Assembly: GCA_018343915.1 (NCBI GenBank)
Contig: JABRWF010000001.1
Location: 1 to 64,000, forward strand
Direction: 5' to 3'
Source of the DNA: Agroathelia rolfsii
Taxonomy: Eukaryota; Basidiomycota; Agaricomycetes; Amylocorticiales; Amylocorticiaceae
Length of the DNA stretch: 64,000 nucleotides
Part shown: piece by piece, positions 11,150-22,505 of the stretch
Layout of the letters: each line of letters starts with the position of its first letter
Position numbering within the stretch: position 1 is the stretch's first letter
Translations under genes and position numbers: made by a program
The notes under the pieces: generated by a model
The model's database searches: none
The model's input: the letters and a program-made list of their open reading frames with translations, nothing else
Told to the model about the DNA's origin: nothing

Positions 11150-11748
11150 TTAACTCATGTTATGTATTCTATATGATGTTTTAATGTAACGGGCTCAAAC
11201 AGGAGTAGAGAGAGAGTATGGTATTGGCATAAGTAAGGACAGAGGTATGAGCTAGTTACTGGCATTGCTTAGATGAGGAGAAGTGAAAAGGCATGAAGCC
11301 ACTAAAGTTAAATACTACATTATGTAAGGTAGACAACTGAAAACCCTCAAGCCCAGCTCGGGTGCATCAAAAACCCAATGGGGAAAAAGCTACTGAGCGG
11401 ATTTCTCGTTCCTAGTCCATTGTCAAAAGTGTAGCGGCCTATGCCATTACATCATCCCCCTTCTAGGGAGGAGATCAAGGATATGTTGACGAGTGCCGAT
11501 GGTTAGAGGTCCAGGCAGTGTGGAGGTCAAGCTACACAACCCAATTGGGTGGTCATCTATAGAGGGGCAATATACTCAGCCCGTAAGTTCTGTTGAGTCG
11601 GTATGGGTGATGGAGAGCGCGGTCTGGCCTGAGGAGGTGCAGCCTGTTGAATGCGTACATGTCCGACAAACATAGTGGCTGTGCCACAATGGACTTTCAA
11701 TAATTTAAGCTCTGCCTTAATCATAGTATATATACTATATACCATGTA
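11150..11748. other. Intergenic, with a possible LTR at 11185-11451
   Basis: No gene is recognisable. A 267-bp segment from TGTAACGGGC to GCCATTACA (11185-11451) has LTR-like ends. On the minus strand it is preceded by AGAAGGGGGATGA, a good polypurine tract, so it could be the 3' LTR of a reverse-oriented element whose body (11452-11748) has decayed. No target duplication was found. Confidence 0.4.
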
Positions 11749-11941
11749 TGTTAGAATAGGCAATCCATGCCTCGATGGGAGTGACAGAGTCACAGTCACG
11801 CGGAGCGTGACTATAGTATGTAGCTACGGATTTTTGTAGTAGTTACTTCATTCGTTTGTCCGCGTACCGCGTCCAAGTACAAGGACAAGCGTAATGCTAT
11901 TATGCTTTTGATATAAATCTGGCTGGCTCGCTTTTCTCACA
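11749..11941. mobile_element. Solo LTR (family B, 193 bp)
   Basis: It starts TGTTAGAATAGG and ends CTTTTCTCACA with the 5-bp duplication ATGTA on both sides (11744-11748 and 11942-11946). It is the same LTR as the pair bounding the TRIM at 12718-14221, here in the opposite orientation, and the same as the solo copy at 15769-15960. Confidence 0.88.
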
Positions 11942-11978
11942 ATGTATATATGCAATATAATGTCTTTTGACTTCTAAC

Positions 11979-12128
11979 TGTTGAAATGGCAATCCATTGC
12001 TATAGAGGATAGGAGTGACAGAGTCATGGTCACATGCAGCATGACAAGGCCTTTAGAGTAGCCGCACATTATAGTATGTAATTCATTTATTTGTCTATAT
12101 ACCATGTCCATGTACAATAATAAGCAAA
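11979..12128. repeat. Left part of a family B2 LTR
   Basis: It begins TGTTGAAATGGCAATCC and matches the first part of the family B2 LTR at 15719-16134, but stops where another element's LTR begins at 12129. B2 and B share their first ~50 bases and are clearly related. Confidence 0.65.
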
Positions 12129-12717
12129 TGTTAGAATAGGCAATCCATGCCTCAATAGGAGTGACAGAGTCACAGTCATGCAGAGCATAACTGTAGTATG
12201 TAGATACAAATTTCTGTAGTAGTTGTTGCGGTACAATCCGTGACATTGTGACATGTGACTATAGACTAGAGTAGCATCGCAAATTTTGTAGTAGATACTT
12301 ATCCATTTGACTCCGTATGACGACACTGTACGAGACAAGCGGAATTTTATTCTCCACTGAGTCTGTGTCTGAACTGGTCTAAGGCTCACATTTCATTACA
12401 CAAACAGATCCGTGTAGCAGCATGTAAAATTGCCTAGCTCTGGTCATCAAATAGACGAACGGCCATCTGACTAGACAGCGAGCTGCTCCCCTGCCAACTT
12501 GTTTCTCAGCTCTCAGGCAACAGCTCCAGGGGAGCTCTTCTCATGTGTAAGACCAGTTGCAGCGTCACTAGGACGCATTCTCCCATATCAACAACAGACC
12601 GGATCCTTGCCTAGGCTACCTCAAGAATGATGTCGCAGCTAAACAGCTAAATTCAATGGGCTCGGCGTGCCCATTGAGGGGGGTCTGGAGCAGGAGGAGA
12701 ATTCACCAGACAACATA

Positions 12718-14221
12718 TGTGAGAAAAGAGAGCCAGCCAGTAATGAGTCAAAAGCATAATAGCATTACGCTTGTCCTTGTACTTGGACGCGGTACGCGGA
12801 CAAACGAATAGAGTAACTACTACAAAAATCCGTAGCTACATATTACAGTCACGCTCCGCGTGACTGTGACTCTGTCACTCCCATCGAGGCATGGATTGCC
12901 TATTCTAACACACCCCCTCAATCCTTGCAATCAAACCCAAAGAAAATCCCACCAGAATAGAAGGAAAATCATGTCTAGGTAATGTAGATGTAGGTAGTGT
13001 AAGGTGTATAGTAAGAGATATGAGTGAAGAGAAATAAAATGAAAAATGCAAGATACCATTTGCGCCCGAAAATCCAAAACAGAAATCGCGGCAGCCGTGC
13101 GCGCGCAATTGGGCCATGGCGGTTAATTCCTGCATGTGCCGGCACCTTCTGGTTGCTGGTGCTATGCCGGACTTGTTGTTTATATTGAGCTAAATGCGGC
13201 GGGTTTGGTCTTTACGTGTTTGGCTCGATAGCCCGGGGCTGGGTGATGTTGAGCTAATGAAAATTATTAGCACAACAACGGAATGGCCGTCGCCGTTGTG
13301 CCTGGCACCCCCTGGTGTCCGTGCTCGTCCTATGGGTCGTGATCCATCACGGTGTTGTCCCATTGCTCGTCTCTACAGCTGGGATGGTCCCGTGGCTCAA
13401 TGCCTCTGGATGGCGGGTTGCACGGCATGGCAGTGGGCGTGTTTGCCGCCATTTCGTGCACATTTGTTGGGTGGTGAATTTTGGCTATGCTCGTGCTGAG
13501 CCCTTGGGTGAATGAACAAAGAGGTAGGGTGCATCGGCACCCCCCTAACGGCATTACTGGTGTGCAAGTGTGTATATATGTGCGTGTGCGTGCATGCGTA
13601 TCGAATTCGTCGCCCTGATTCAGGGGTCTTCCTGAATCCCCATGCGAATCCCCTCCTGTTATGCCTGCTCCGGTGGGTATGCAAAACCCTATACTGGCTC
13701 CTTGCCAGCTCCGGCGACGCATTGTCGTGGCGGTTACCCGTCCCTCCGAGATTCTCTCATGGAATCTGGAGGCCTGTTATCCGCTGACAGCTCATTGCTG
13801 TCCGGTTCATGCATGTTATCGTGAGCCTATTGGCCAGTGGCCTGATGCTGGGTGGGTCCTTAGATTTCGATTGCGTTGCTGACTTCATGCACATGAGAGA
13901 GCTCCCCAGGAGCTAATGAAAGCCCGGGGCTGCAGAAACTCGTGGCTCGCTGCCTGGTCAGACGGCCGTTTGTCTATTGAGTGACCAGGTGAAATGCAAT
14001 TTTACGTGCTGCTACACGGATTTGTTTGTGTGAGAAAAGAGAGCCAGCCAGTAATGAGTCAAAAGCATAATAGCATTACGCTTGTCCTTGTATTTGGATG
14101 CGGTATGCGGACAAACGAATAGAGTAACTACTACAAAAATCCGTAGCTACATATTACAGTCACGCTCCGTGTGACTGTGACTCCGTCACTCCCATCAAGG
14201 CATGGATTGCCTATTCTAACA
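12718..14221 (-). mobile_element. TRIM (family B, 193-bp LTRs)
   Basis: Direct repeats 12718-12910 and 14029-14221 are 193 bp each, run TG to CA, and are flanked by ACATA (12713-12717 and 14222-14226). On the minus strand the tract GATTGAGGGGGTG precedes the LTR that begins at 12910, fixing the orientation. The 1.1-kb body has several overlapping short open frames on both strands but no recognisable domain. They look like chance frames in GC-rich DNA. Confidence 0.88.
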
Positions 14222-14671
14222 ACATAGGCATGTGTGCTTTCTTGTGCACATGCATGCACATTTCATGCATGAAAACCACATCTAAAGGGCCGGCATCATG
14301 CCACCCTGCTTGCTCAATCTCCCAATTGAGGAACAATGTACTACAGGGCAGCAGGAGCTGCCAGTGGACAAACCATTGCGACAAAGGTTGTCGTAGCCCA
14401 GGGGCTGGGGTTCCATATGCCCATTCAAGGAGCATTGGAGTAGGGAGCAGGGAGAGGGGATTTGCTGGAGGGTGGAAAATTGTACGTATATACACACATA
14501 TGCGCAATGCACTCTTGCGTGCGTATATTTTCTTTTGCTCAACACCACTGCTGCCGGGGAGCTACATGCCCCCATTTTCTTTTGCTTAATTGGGACCTAA
14601 TAGGAGCATTAAATGCACCAAACACCACTACATCCACACTGTCACAGAGCACCATTGTGCAGAGCAAACAA

Positions 14672-14919
14672 CCGCTGAGCGACCCAAGCCATTAAGTCAG
14701 GCATGGCTGACCGCTGAACGAGCAAGAGGGTCGATAAGTCAAGCCTGCTATACGAGTGCACTAGCACATACACCATAGCTATCAGACACAACTGTAGAGG
14801 GCAAAAGGGACCGCTGAGCAACCCCATAGCCATTAAGTCAGGCATGGCCGACCGCTGAACGAGCAATAAGGGGGTTGACAAGTCTAGCCTACAGTACAAA
14901 AGCACTGGCATATACACGC
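14672..14919. repeat. Two tandem ~139-bp units in the family C TRIM
   Basis: CCGCTGAGC starts at 14672 and again at 14811. Both are followed by a shared block with CATTAAGTCAGGCATGG and CCGCTGAACGAGCAA. A decayed relative of the block lies near 19341. No function is known. Confidence 0.7.
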
Positions 14920-15718
14920 AGGGGGTGTTATGCAAACAACGGCGCTGGGCTTTCTACCACTGCAGCCCATTAAGGACCCGGACTTTTCACGTGCACACAC
15001 TTTTGTGCATTTTCACTTTTTATTTGATGTGCAGCATATATTCATTCTATTTTCATTATGCTCTGTTCTCTTCACACTACATCTTCCTACTACTACCTCA
15101 CCTTACATACGTAGGTTACATATTTGTTTTGTTTTGTGAGGACTTTCTATTCCACATGGATTGAGGGGGTGTGTTGCGGTACAATCCATGACATTGTGAC
15201 ATGTGACTACAGACTAGAGTAGCATCACAAATTTTGTAGTAGATACTTATCCATTTGACTCCGTACGATGACACTGTATGAGACAAGCAGAATTTTATTC
15301 TCCACTGAGTCTGTGTCTGAACTAGTCTGAGGCTCGCATTTCATCATAGTAGTTACTTTATTTGTTTGTCTGCATACTGTGTCCAAGTACAACAACAAGT
15401 GTAATTCAATCTAGCTTTGGACTTATTACTGGCTAGCTCACTCTTTTCTCATACAAACAAATCCATGTAGCAGCATGTAAAATTGCATTTCACCTAGTCA
15501 ATCAATAGATGTTCGGCCATCTAACTAGGCAGTAAGCCACGAAATGTCTTGTTTTTGCCCTTCAGCAAGTAACTGCTCCTAGGGAGCATTCTTTTGATGT
15601 ACAAGGAACTAGCATAACAAGCCTAGCTAACTCGTCTGCATGCCAACTACACAAAAATCAACACAACATATATTTACTTGTGCTCAAGATACTCGCATGC
15701 TAACTATCATGCCAAAGG

Positions 15719-16134
15719 TGTTGAAATAGCAATCCATTGCTATAGAGGATAGGAGTGACGGAGTCACGTGTTGGAATGGCAATCCATGCCTCGATGGGAG
15801 TGACGGAGTCACAGTCACGCTACGTGTGACCACCTTATGTAGCGATGATTTTTTGTAGTAGCTACTTTATTTGTTTGTCCACGTACCACGTCCAAGTACA
15901 AGGACAAGCGCAATGCTATCTTGCTTTTAACATATTACTGGCTGGCTCGCTTTTCTCACATCACGGTCATACGCAGCGTGACAAGGCCTTTAGAGTAGCT
16001 GCGCGTTGTAGTATGTAATTCATTTGTTTGTCTGCATACTGCATCTATATACAATGACAAGTGGATGCCTTTAATGGCATTTTTCTAGCTTTTTGCTTTA
16101 CTCTTGGCTAGCTGGCTTGCTTGCTTTTCTCACA
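15719..16134. mobile_element. Solo LTR (family B2) with a nested family B solo LTR
   Basis: The outer LTR runs from TGTTGAAATAGC (15719) to TTTTCTCACA (16134). It has AAAGG on the left and A-AAAGG on the right, an imperfect duplication with one extra A. Inside it, 15769-15960 (192 bp, TGTTGGAATGG to TTCTCACA) is a family B solo LTR bounded by TCACG on both sides. Confidence 0.78.
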
Positions 16135-16511
16135 AAAAGGGTGCCCAATGGCCTCCTAAGTTCATTTCCCTAGCACATTACTAGCCATATATGTTATGAG
16201 TTGGACATTTTTCGCATTTTCCTTACAAACATGTACATATTTTTATTGTATTTTTACGATTTTATTTGACCAAGTTATGGACAAAATACCTTGCAGGCGA
16301 TATCTTGATGCGCGTGTGACTGGCTGTGTTAGCCCCACGTGACAGGAGTGCTTGTGACAAGAGTATATTAGGAAGGCGGAGTCTAGATCATTCCTTTTCA
16401 TCAAAAGGTCTAGACTCAGGAACCAGGGTCGTTCCGATCACTGTGCGATTACTAAGGAGTACTAGACTCATCATTCCAATCGGTTGCTCATTGGACTTAG
16501 GCACAAAGCAC

Positions 16512-17571
16512 TAATAAAAGGTTATATATATTATATATAGACAAGTGTAGTGTATCTTTATGTACACTACTGTAGACCTTGTTTAAGCAATTACTTACTT
16601 GTGTAGAAAAGTAAAGGCTTGAGGTTTCTTTATAGATTTAAGGCAAATAACTATAAAGAGTGGAAGCGATTAGTCTACCTTGTAATGCAATCAAATATTA
16701 GTCAGTACCACTTGTGGTAACTTACTTGATGTAGTTTCTTGACTACTAGGCTTGATTTGTCTTGCAAAGACTTTGGTAAGTCCTAATGAGTTGATTAGTT
16801 AGCCTGATAGCTAATGTAGGGACTTATCCCTGTTCACTCACAATTTCTGATGTGAATTCAACTTGTATTTTCATGCTATCTACTATAGGGTTTATATACA
16901 TTTCCAAATATTCAATTTTACATGATTTTCTGTATGTAAATATAGGATTGCTATGCTCCTACCTATTATTATCCTTATCTCTGACTTAGAATGACTCACT
17001 CCTGTGCATCTGGGTTATTCTTAGTTGCATTTATGTGTAGATAATCTATCTATAGTATTATCTATGACTCAGAGTGACTCACTCCTGTGTAGATAAGCTA
17101 TATCTATATAGATCAGCTATCTTTGGCTTTATCAGTGAGTCAAGATGACTTACTCCTGTGTAGATATGCTAAACATAGCTTTTATTAGCTGTGCATCGAT
17201 TATCTATAGCATCAACTACTGTGCAAGCTATATTTACTTTGTCATATGCTATAGAGATAGGTTTATAATTAGATATCAGTGAGATAAGAGATATTAGGAC
17301 TGATTAGAATTGATATAGATTAGATAAGGTTTTATCTTATCACTGTAGTAGATAATCAATATCTTTACATAGTAAAATCGCATATATTCATTTAAATATT
17401 TATTTATTTGACTATATGCTACATAGACAAAAACTTATTTATCTCTGTAAGTAAAATTCGGATAAATTCAAATAAATTTGTGTAAGTTCATAAGATGGTT
17501 TGTTATTTATTTAAGTATTTATTGTACATATATATGAAATTGTTTCATTGTAATAAATACAATTTTCAACA
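16512..17571 (-). mobile_element. Solo LTR of a copia-like family (1060 bp) nested in the gypsy LTR
   Basis: It is flanked by AGCAC (16507-16511 and 17572-17576). On the minus strand it starts TGTTGAAAATTG, close to the start of the copia LTR at 6434, and ends CTTTTATTA, where the final CA has become TA. It is very AT-rich and holds three spaced copies of a GACTCACTCCTGTG-like block between 16980 and 17170. Confidence 0.82.
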
Positions 17572-17846
17572 AGCACTGCCCCTGTATTTGACATGTTCCT
17601 GCTTACGAACCCTGGCTGCACACAGACCATCAAGGCTGCGCATGGGCCCTTTCATTTATGTATAAATACAAGCATGTAGCCCTTACCTGAACCTTAGCTT
17701 TAACCTTCTTGCCTTCAGGTAAGGGCACCCCCATTTTGTATTCCTTACATAAAACTAATATATCTCGCCTTCAGGCTTGTACCCGTCCTAGCCCCTCCAC
17801 ACTCTCTCTCTTTCTCTCCTCTTACCTAAGCATAAAGCCTCAAAGG

Positions 17847-18828
17847 TGTCAAGAGCACACCTAACTCTTGCCACCAAAACTCAACCTATGTCTACGTCAA
17901 CCCCTCAAAGGTACGGGGTAGCCAAGTATCGGCTTTTTTACAACTCCTAAGACTAGGGATGCGCGGGTGTACACTTCCTTGCCCGGTCTCTACTGTCATG
18001 CAACGTCTAGCTCTTCAATCACCAGGTGTTACTCCAAGCTTACTAAGCTTTCACATGAGGTCTATTGTTGAGGCAGGAAGTATCTTATGTATGCAGATAG
18101 GGGTGCGATGTATCTTAACCGTGACAAACGCAGGGCAGCGCCTTTGTTTGCTTGAGTGCACTGAGCACTATGAATGTTTGTATACAGAAAACGCAAGTGG
18201 TCACCCAACAGGCTGGACCTGTATTATGCGCTTCTAACGTAGAGGGGCACGAAGCGACCTCTAGACAACCAGCAGCACAGAGCACACTGGTTACCTCCTG
18301 GCACAGAGCGGAGAGGATTTGTGAGAGAGAGGAGAGGGGATGAGACAGGCTCTAAGGCCTAGAGAGAGAAAGAGCTCTGAAGACGAAGTTTTATTATGTT
18401 AGCATCTATCTAATACAAAGCACTATTGTGCTTACCTGAAGACAAAGAGAACGAATCTGAGGTCTTCAGGTAGAGGCACTACAGGGTTATATACTGATTC
18501 TGCCTGGTCTGTGCGCCGTTACATGGTCTGTGCACAGTAATGCTAAGTATGGCATGATATTGCGCCATTATTAGTTATAATGAGTTTAAAGTAGTGTCAT
18601 GATCCGGACCCATGCTCTAGACTCTGTTTACATAATATGTCACATGACTAGTGGTCACATGATGGCCAGTCACATGGTCGACTGGTCACATGACTTGCTT
18701 AGTCATCAGAGTGTGTGCTTACGTAATATACGATATATATACCAAAAAATAGAGAAAAATCAGGAAAAATTCGGAAAAATAATAAAAAATTCAAAATAAA
18801 ATTATAGTACAACGAGCGACTCGTAACA
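17847..18828. mobile_element. Solo LTR (family E, 982 bp) nested in the gypsy LTR
   Basis: It begins TGTCAAGAGCACACC and ends GCGACTCGTAACA, with AAAGG on both sides (17842-17846 and 18829-18833). It is the same family as the solo LTR at 45688-46664 inside the LINE and the remnant at 7613-7903. Confidence 0.88.
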
Positions 18829-19257
18829 AAAGGTAGCTTAGTGAGTGTACGCATAAGCCTTGATACAAGAAGGCCATAAGTAAAAGTCCTCAAATATATA
18901 CGGAGGCATTGTGCATGATCAAGTCCTATTCATTTAGGCCAGGGCAGTAACAAGTCCCTGTGAACATTGGTGACCACGGTGGGCTAAGCTGCCTGTCCTC
19001 AGTAAGAAGTAGCTGAACAATCTATTTGACACAAAGAGAGTACACGGGAAGACAATAGTCTAGAGTACCGAATGCAATCCTCGCAAAGTAGAGTGTTAAA
19101 ACTACACTATTATGAAAGGCAGCAACAGGAGCACGTGGGTGTTTGTTAAAAGTCCAACCAAGTAATACACATAAAACCCGGCTTTACGGCCCGCCCTTGT
19201 ACCTTACAGAGGGTTGTGTTTGTTGGATAAGTCAAGAGCGCAAGCCTTGACAATATA

Positions 19258-19765
19258 TACCCAACATGCACCACTTTATGCTTACACACAAAAGTAGCTG
19301 GTAGAAGCAGCTTACTAGATGACCTATGCATGAACCACCATTAAGTCACAATAGCCAACTGCTGAATGAGCTACAGGCTGTCAAGTTAGAAAAGTGGACC
19401 TCTGAACAAGCACATGGTAGTGATATAAAACACTACTATTATTATGTCAGGTATGTCATGACCCGCCAATGCACCTGGCTGCTAAACATCCCAATCATGC
19501 ACATTGACACACGAACACTTATGATGGAATCACTGGTGACACCCTCCCTTCTGAGTCACTACGTACCCTGTGCATTGAAAGTGTTTCCAATGTATCTGCT
19601 AATGTTTCCCTAGAGCCATGTGCATGGCCGCCCTTCATGCTTCCTTCCTATCACCAATGTACTTCTGCCCATCAGAGCATTCTACATGTCATGGGTCACT
19701 TATGATTCAAACCAACCAAATACATCTAGCCTGGGAAGGCTAGGCAAAGGGGGGGGGGTACTACT
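19258..19765. repeat. Decayed TRIM body and old family A LTR fragment
   Basis: Positions 19258-19453 resemble the TRIM body near 14650-14900. From 19454 (TGTCATGACCCGCCAATGC) to about 19700 the sequence is a diverged family A LTR start, with many G-to-A and C-to-T changes relative to 20163. A run of ten G lies at 19749-19758. CTACT (19761-19765) is the target duplication of the next element. Confidence 0.65.
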
Positions 19766-21037
19766 TGTCAAGAGCTGCCTTCGCAGCTAGCTTGGGCGGT
19801 GCGGCGATGCCCCTGGAGCGCTAACTGCTACAGCTGCTCACTGCCAGATGGCAGCCCTGTGGGTTCGTGGAGTCGCCTCTTCGATATCTTGGGGCCTGCG
19901 GCGATACGGGTGACGCGGCGAGCAGCCAAGCGTACAGCAGGTTGGTGCGGGTGTTCCGGCAAGATCAGGCGTAGAGCAGAAGATGTCAAGCTAGAGGGAG
20001 ATAACTAGACGAGATGCTCAAGGACGCTCGAGTCCACAGGTTGACCGCTGGCTATGCAGCGGGTGTAGGGCTTGTTTAGGGCCAAACACACTTAATTTTC
20101 CGACTACTGTATCTACTACATCAAGTACAGTACTATATACTAAGTACAGTAGTTGAGAAAATTGTCACGACCCGCCAACGCACCCGGCCGCCGAACGTCC
20201 CGATCACGCACATCAACTACGCAAACACCTACGACGGAATCACCGGCGACGCCCTCCCTTCTGAGTCGCCGTGTATCCCGTGCATCGGACGCGTTTCCGA
20301 TGTGTCCGCCGACGTTTCCCCGGAGCTATGTGCAAGGCCGTCCCTTGCGCTTCCTTCCCATCATCGATGCGCTTCTGTCCATCAGAGCATTCCACATGCC
20401 GACTGGACTTCTCGGAGACAATTCCCGAGTCGCTATGTGTCCCCACCAGCGGATCCTTCCTATCTGGGAAGATTGCGCTTGGTTCCCCACCATGACCACG
20501 CTCTGATCGACGATCAGACCGCCGATGGTTCCGAAGGAACGCACCTCCGCCTTCGTGCACAGCGTGGCACGACTACCAGAGCGCGCAGCGCGCGCTATTC
20601 CTTATTGTTTCTATTGTCTTTCACCTATTCCTTTATTTATCATTTTCTCGACTACTGTACTTAGTATATATGTACTGTACCTGATGTAGTAGTTACAGTA
20701 GTCGGAAAATTAAGTGTGTTTGGCCCTAAACAAGCCCTACACCCGCTGCATCGCCAGCGGTCAACCTGTGGACTCGAGCATCCTCGAGCATCTCGTCTAG
20801 TTATCTCTCTCTGGCTTGACCTCTTCTGCTCTACGCCTGATCTTGCCGGACCTCCCGCTCAACTTGCCGTACACCGTGCCTGCTCGCCGCGTCACCCGTA
20901 TTGCCGCAAGCCCCGAGATATCGAAGAGGCGACTCCACGAACCCACAGGGCTGCCATCTGGCAGTGAGCCGCTTAGCAGTTAGCGCCCCAGGGGCATCGC
21001 CGCACCGCCCGAGCTAGCTGCAAAGGCAGCTCTTGAC

Positions 21038-21250
21038 AGTATTTTCCGACTATTCTTTTATTTGTCCTCCCTTTCCTTTTTCCTGACCTTCGAGTCAGAA
21101 AATCCTGCTTGACAGTATTTTCCGACTACTTTCTTAATTGTCCTTCCTTTTCTTCTTCCTGACTTTCGAGTCAGAAAATCCTGTCCTGATAGTATTTTCC
21201 GACTACTTTCTTAATTGTCCTTTTAATTTCTTCATGACTATGCTATACTT
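21038..21250. repeat. Three tandem ~76-bp units after the 5' LTR of family A copy 1
   Basis: AGTATTTTCCGACTA recurs at 21038, 21113 and 21191, each followed by a T/C-rich stretch; the first two also share a CGAGTCAGAAAATCCTG block. The core resembles the TTTTCCGACTACTGTA motif inside the LTRs themselves. Function is unknown. Confidence 0.75.
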
Positions 21251-21572
21251 CGACAGTATTTTGTAGTATCATCATGTTTCTGTGACAAGACCTTCCATTT
21301 TTATATTTCCCTGTGGTCTTGCCATCCCTTTACAAATGACATTCCTTTTGGACTTCGCTATACTTTGATAGTATTCTGTACCACTTCCTATTTCCTTTGA
21401 CAAGACTTCCCTTAGTTCATCCTCCTTTGTATTTTTCTTGTGTCTTGTCATTTTCTTCTAGGCCTAGTTGCCTTTTACTTTTATTTCATCTTTCCTGTTT
21501 CACACATTTGGACGTCGATGCAGGATGTATTAGCGGCTGTGGGCCGCGACGACTACGATGGATATACATCAA

Positions 21573-22505
21573 TTATTGGGAAGGCGAAGACGCGCCGGAT
21601 CCTTCGGCGACGTCCTCCTCCTCGCCCTTCCCCTCCTCGTTCTCGTCCGCCGCCTCACCCTCATCATCCACAGGCCGTTTCTCCATCCCTTCCTCGCCGA
21701 CCTCTCCGGGCACCTCCTCAGCACCCTCATCCCTCGCTATGCCGGAGGGTCCGGTGATCGACTCCGCGGCCAACTCCTCCACTGAGGGCGGCTCGACGGC
21801 CTCGACGTGCTGCACGCCAGCGCCTCCGCTTGTCGCTCGTCCCGCCAGCCCATCCGCAATAGCCTCGAGTACCCCTGTGATCCTCTCCAAGGCACTCAAA
21901 AGCCCCACGATGAGGGGATCGTTGGCCCCCAACCCATTTCCGGGCCCGACGAGGTCGATCCCGTTACATTTGAGGTGGCTGGCCTGACACGGCACGCACT
22001 TGGCCCCACCATCTCGCGGCCACTTGCAGGCCTTCGATCGTCGTTGGCAAGCGTCGCATGCCTGTCCAATTGCTGTTAAGGAAAATAGTAGTTTTTTGTT
22101 TTATTTTGGAGGACTCACCACAGGAGGTAACGGCTCTGTTGCCCTTCGCTTCGTTGCGGGGGCCTCGGCCTCTTCGACTTCGACGTCGCCAGCGCGCTTG
22201 CGTGGTCTGCCATCCCCTGGCATCATCTGGGCTGGCCTCATGCGCTCCGCCTGCTTCGCCGCCTCAGCCTTGCGCTGCTTCTCCGCCTCCTCCTTGCGTC
22301 GTCTCTCCTCTTCTTCCTGTTTTTTCTTCTCTTCCGCCGCACGCTCCACTGCTTCGCGTTTTCGACGCGCTGCGTCACGTTCTTCGCACAGACGCGCCAT
22401 TGTCTCCTCGTGCTCGCGCATTTGGCGTTCGAGCTCCTCCTCTTGATCGATGTCGGAGGAGGGGAGTCGGGCTCTGCCTTTTCCTTTGTTGTTACGAGGA
22501 GCCAT
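21573..22505 (-). CDS. Zn2Cys6 (fungal binuclear cluster) protein carried by the family A element
   Basis: Two exons on the minus strand, 22505-22119 and 22061-21573, with a 57-bp GT-AG intron, give 291 residues. Residues ~20-95 are a highly charged coiled coil rich in Glu, Arg and Lys. A Lys-Arg-Arg stretch follows (ATKRRA), a possible nuclear signal. Residues 131-161 contain Cys 131, 134, 141, 151, 154 and 161, spaced C-x2-C-x6-C-x9-C-x2-C-x6-C, the Zn2Cys6 pattern of fungal transcription factors. The tail is acidic and rich in Glu, Gly and Ala. The gene runs against the LTR orientation, so it likely has its own promoter near 22510-22700. The equivalent gene in the other copy has the same length and intron. 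A DNA-binding role is inferred from the Cys pattern. No fungal-specific transcription factor middle domain is visible. Confidence 0.72.

Larger units (their letters stand above)
12224..15348 (+). mobile_element. TRIM (family C, 177-bp LTRs) with another TRIM inside
   Basis: LTRs 12224-12400 and 15172-15348 are both 177 bp and begin TGTTGCGGTACAATCC. They are flanked by GTAGT (12219-12223 and 15349-15353). A polypurine tract GGATTGAGGGGGTG precedes the 3' LTR. The body encodes no recognisable Gag or Pol, so it must borrow a partner's enzymes. It contains the family B TRIM (12718-14221) and two diverged tandem units (14672-14919). The sequence right after its 5' LTR is nearly the same as in family B TRIMs although the LTRs differ. 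Confidence 0.85.
12129..15453 (+). repeat. 5' LTR of a TRIM, split by another TRIM
   Basis: The LTR is in two pieces, 12129-12223 (starting TGTTAGAATAGG) and 15354-15453 (ending TTTTCTCATA). They are separated by the complete TRIM at 12224-15348, with GTAGT on both sides. Joined length is about 195 bp, matching family B. It is followed by the leader CAAACAAATCC, as in the other TRIMs here. Its body continues to about 15718, and pieces may continue at 16135-16191 and 19258-19453. No 3' LTR was found. Confidence 0.7.
16192..19252 (+). mobile_element. Solo LTR of the gypsy family, split by two other solo LTRs
   Basis: Three pieces, 16192-16511, 17577-17846 and 18834-19252, join into one copy of the 1002-bp gypsy LTR (compare 28819-29820), starting TGTTATGAGTTGG and ending AAGCCTTGACA. 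It is flanked by ATATA (16187-16191 and 19253-19257). It is more diverged than the two LTRs of the full element. Confidence 0.88.

Noticed and set aside
11185..11451. Definite solo LTR
   Set aside because: The ends and an adjoining purine tract fit, but no target duplication or second copy was seen, so it is only mentioned as possible.
13194..13882. Several overlapping 60-130 codon frames in the body of the family B TRIM
   Set aside because: Frames occur on both strands at once, as expected in GC-rich non-coding DNA, and none shows a domain.
21397..21987. 196-codon plus-strand frame with Ser/Pro-rich product
   Set aside because: It is the mirror of the Zn2Cys6 coding sequence on the minus strand and has no domain of its own.
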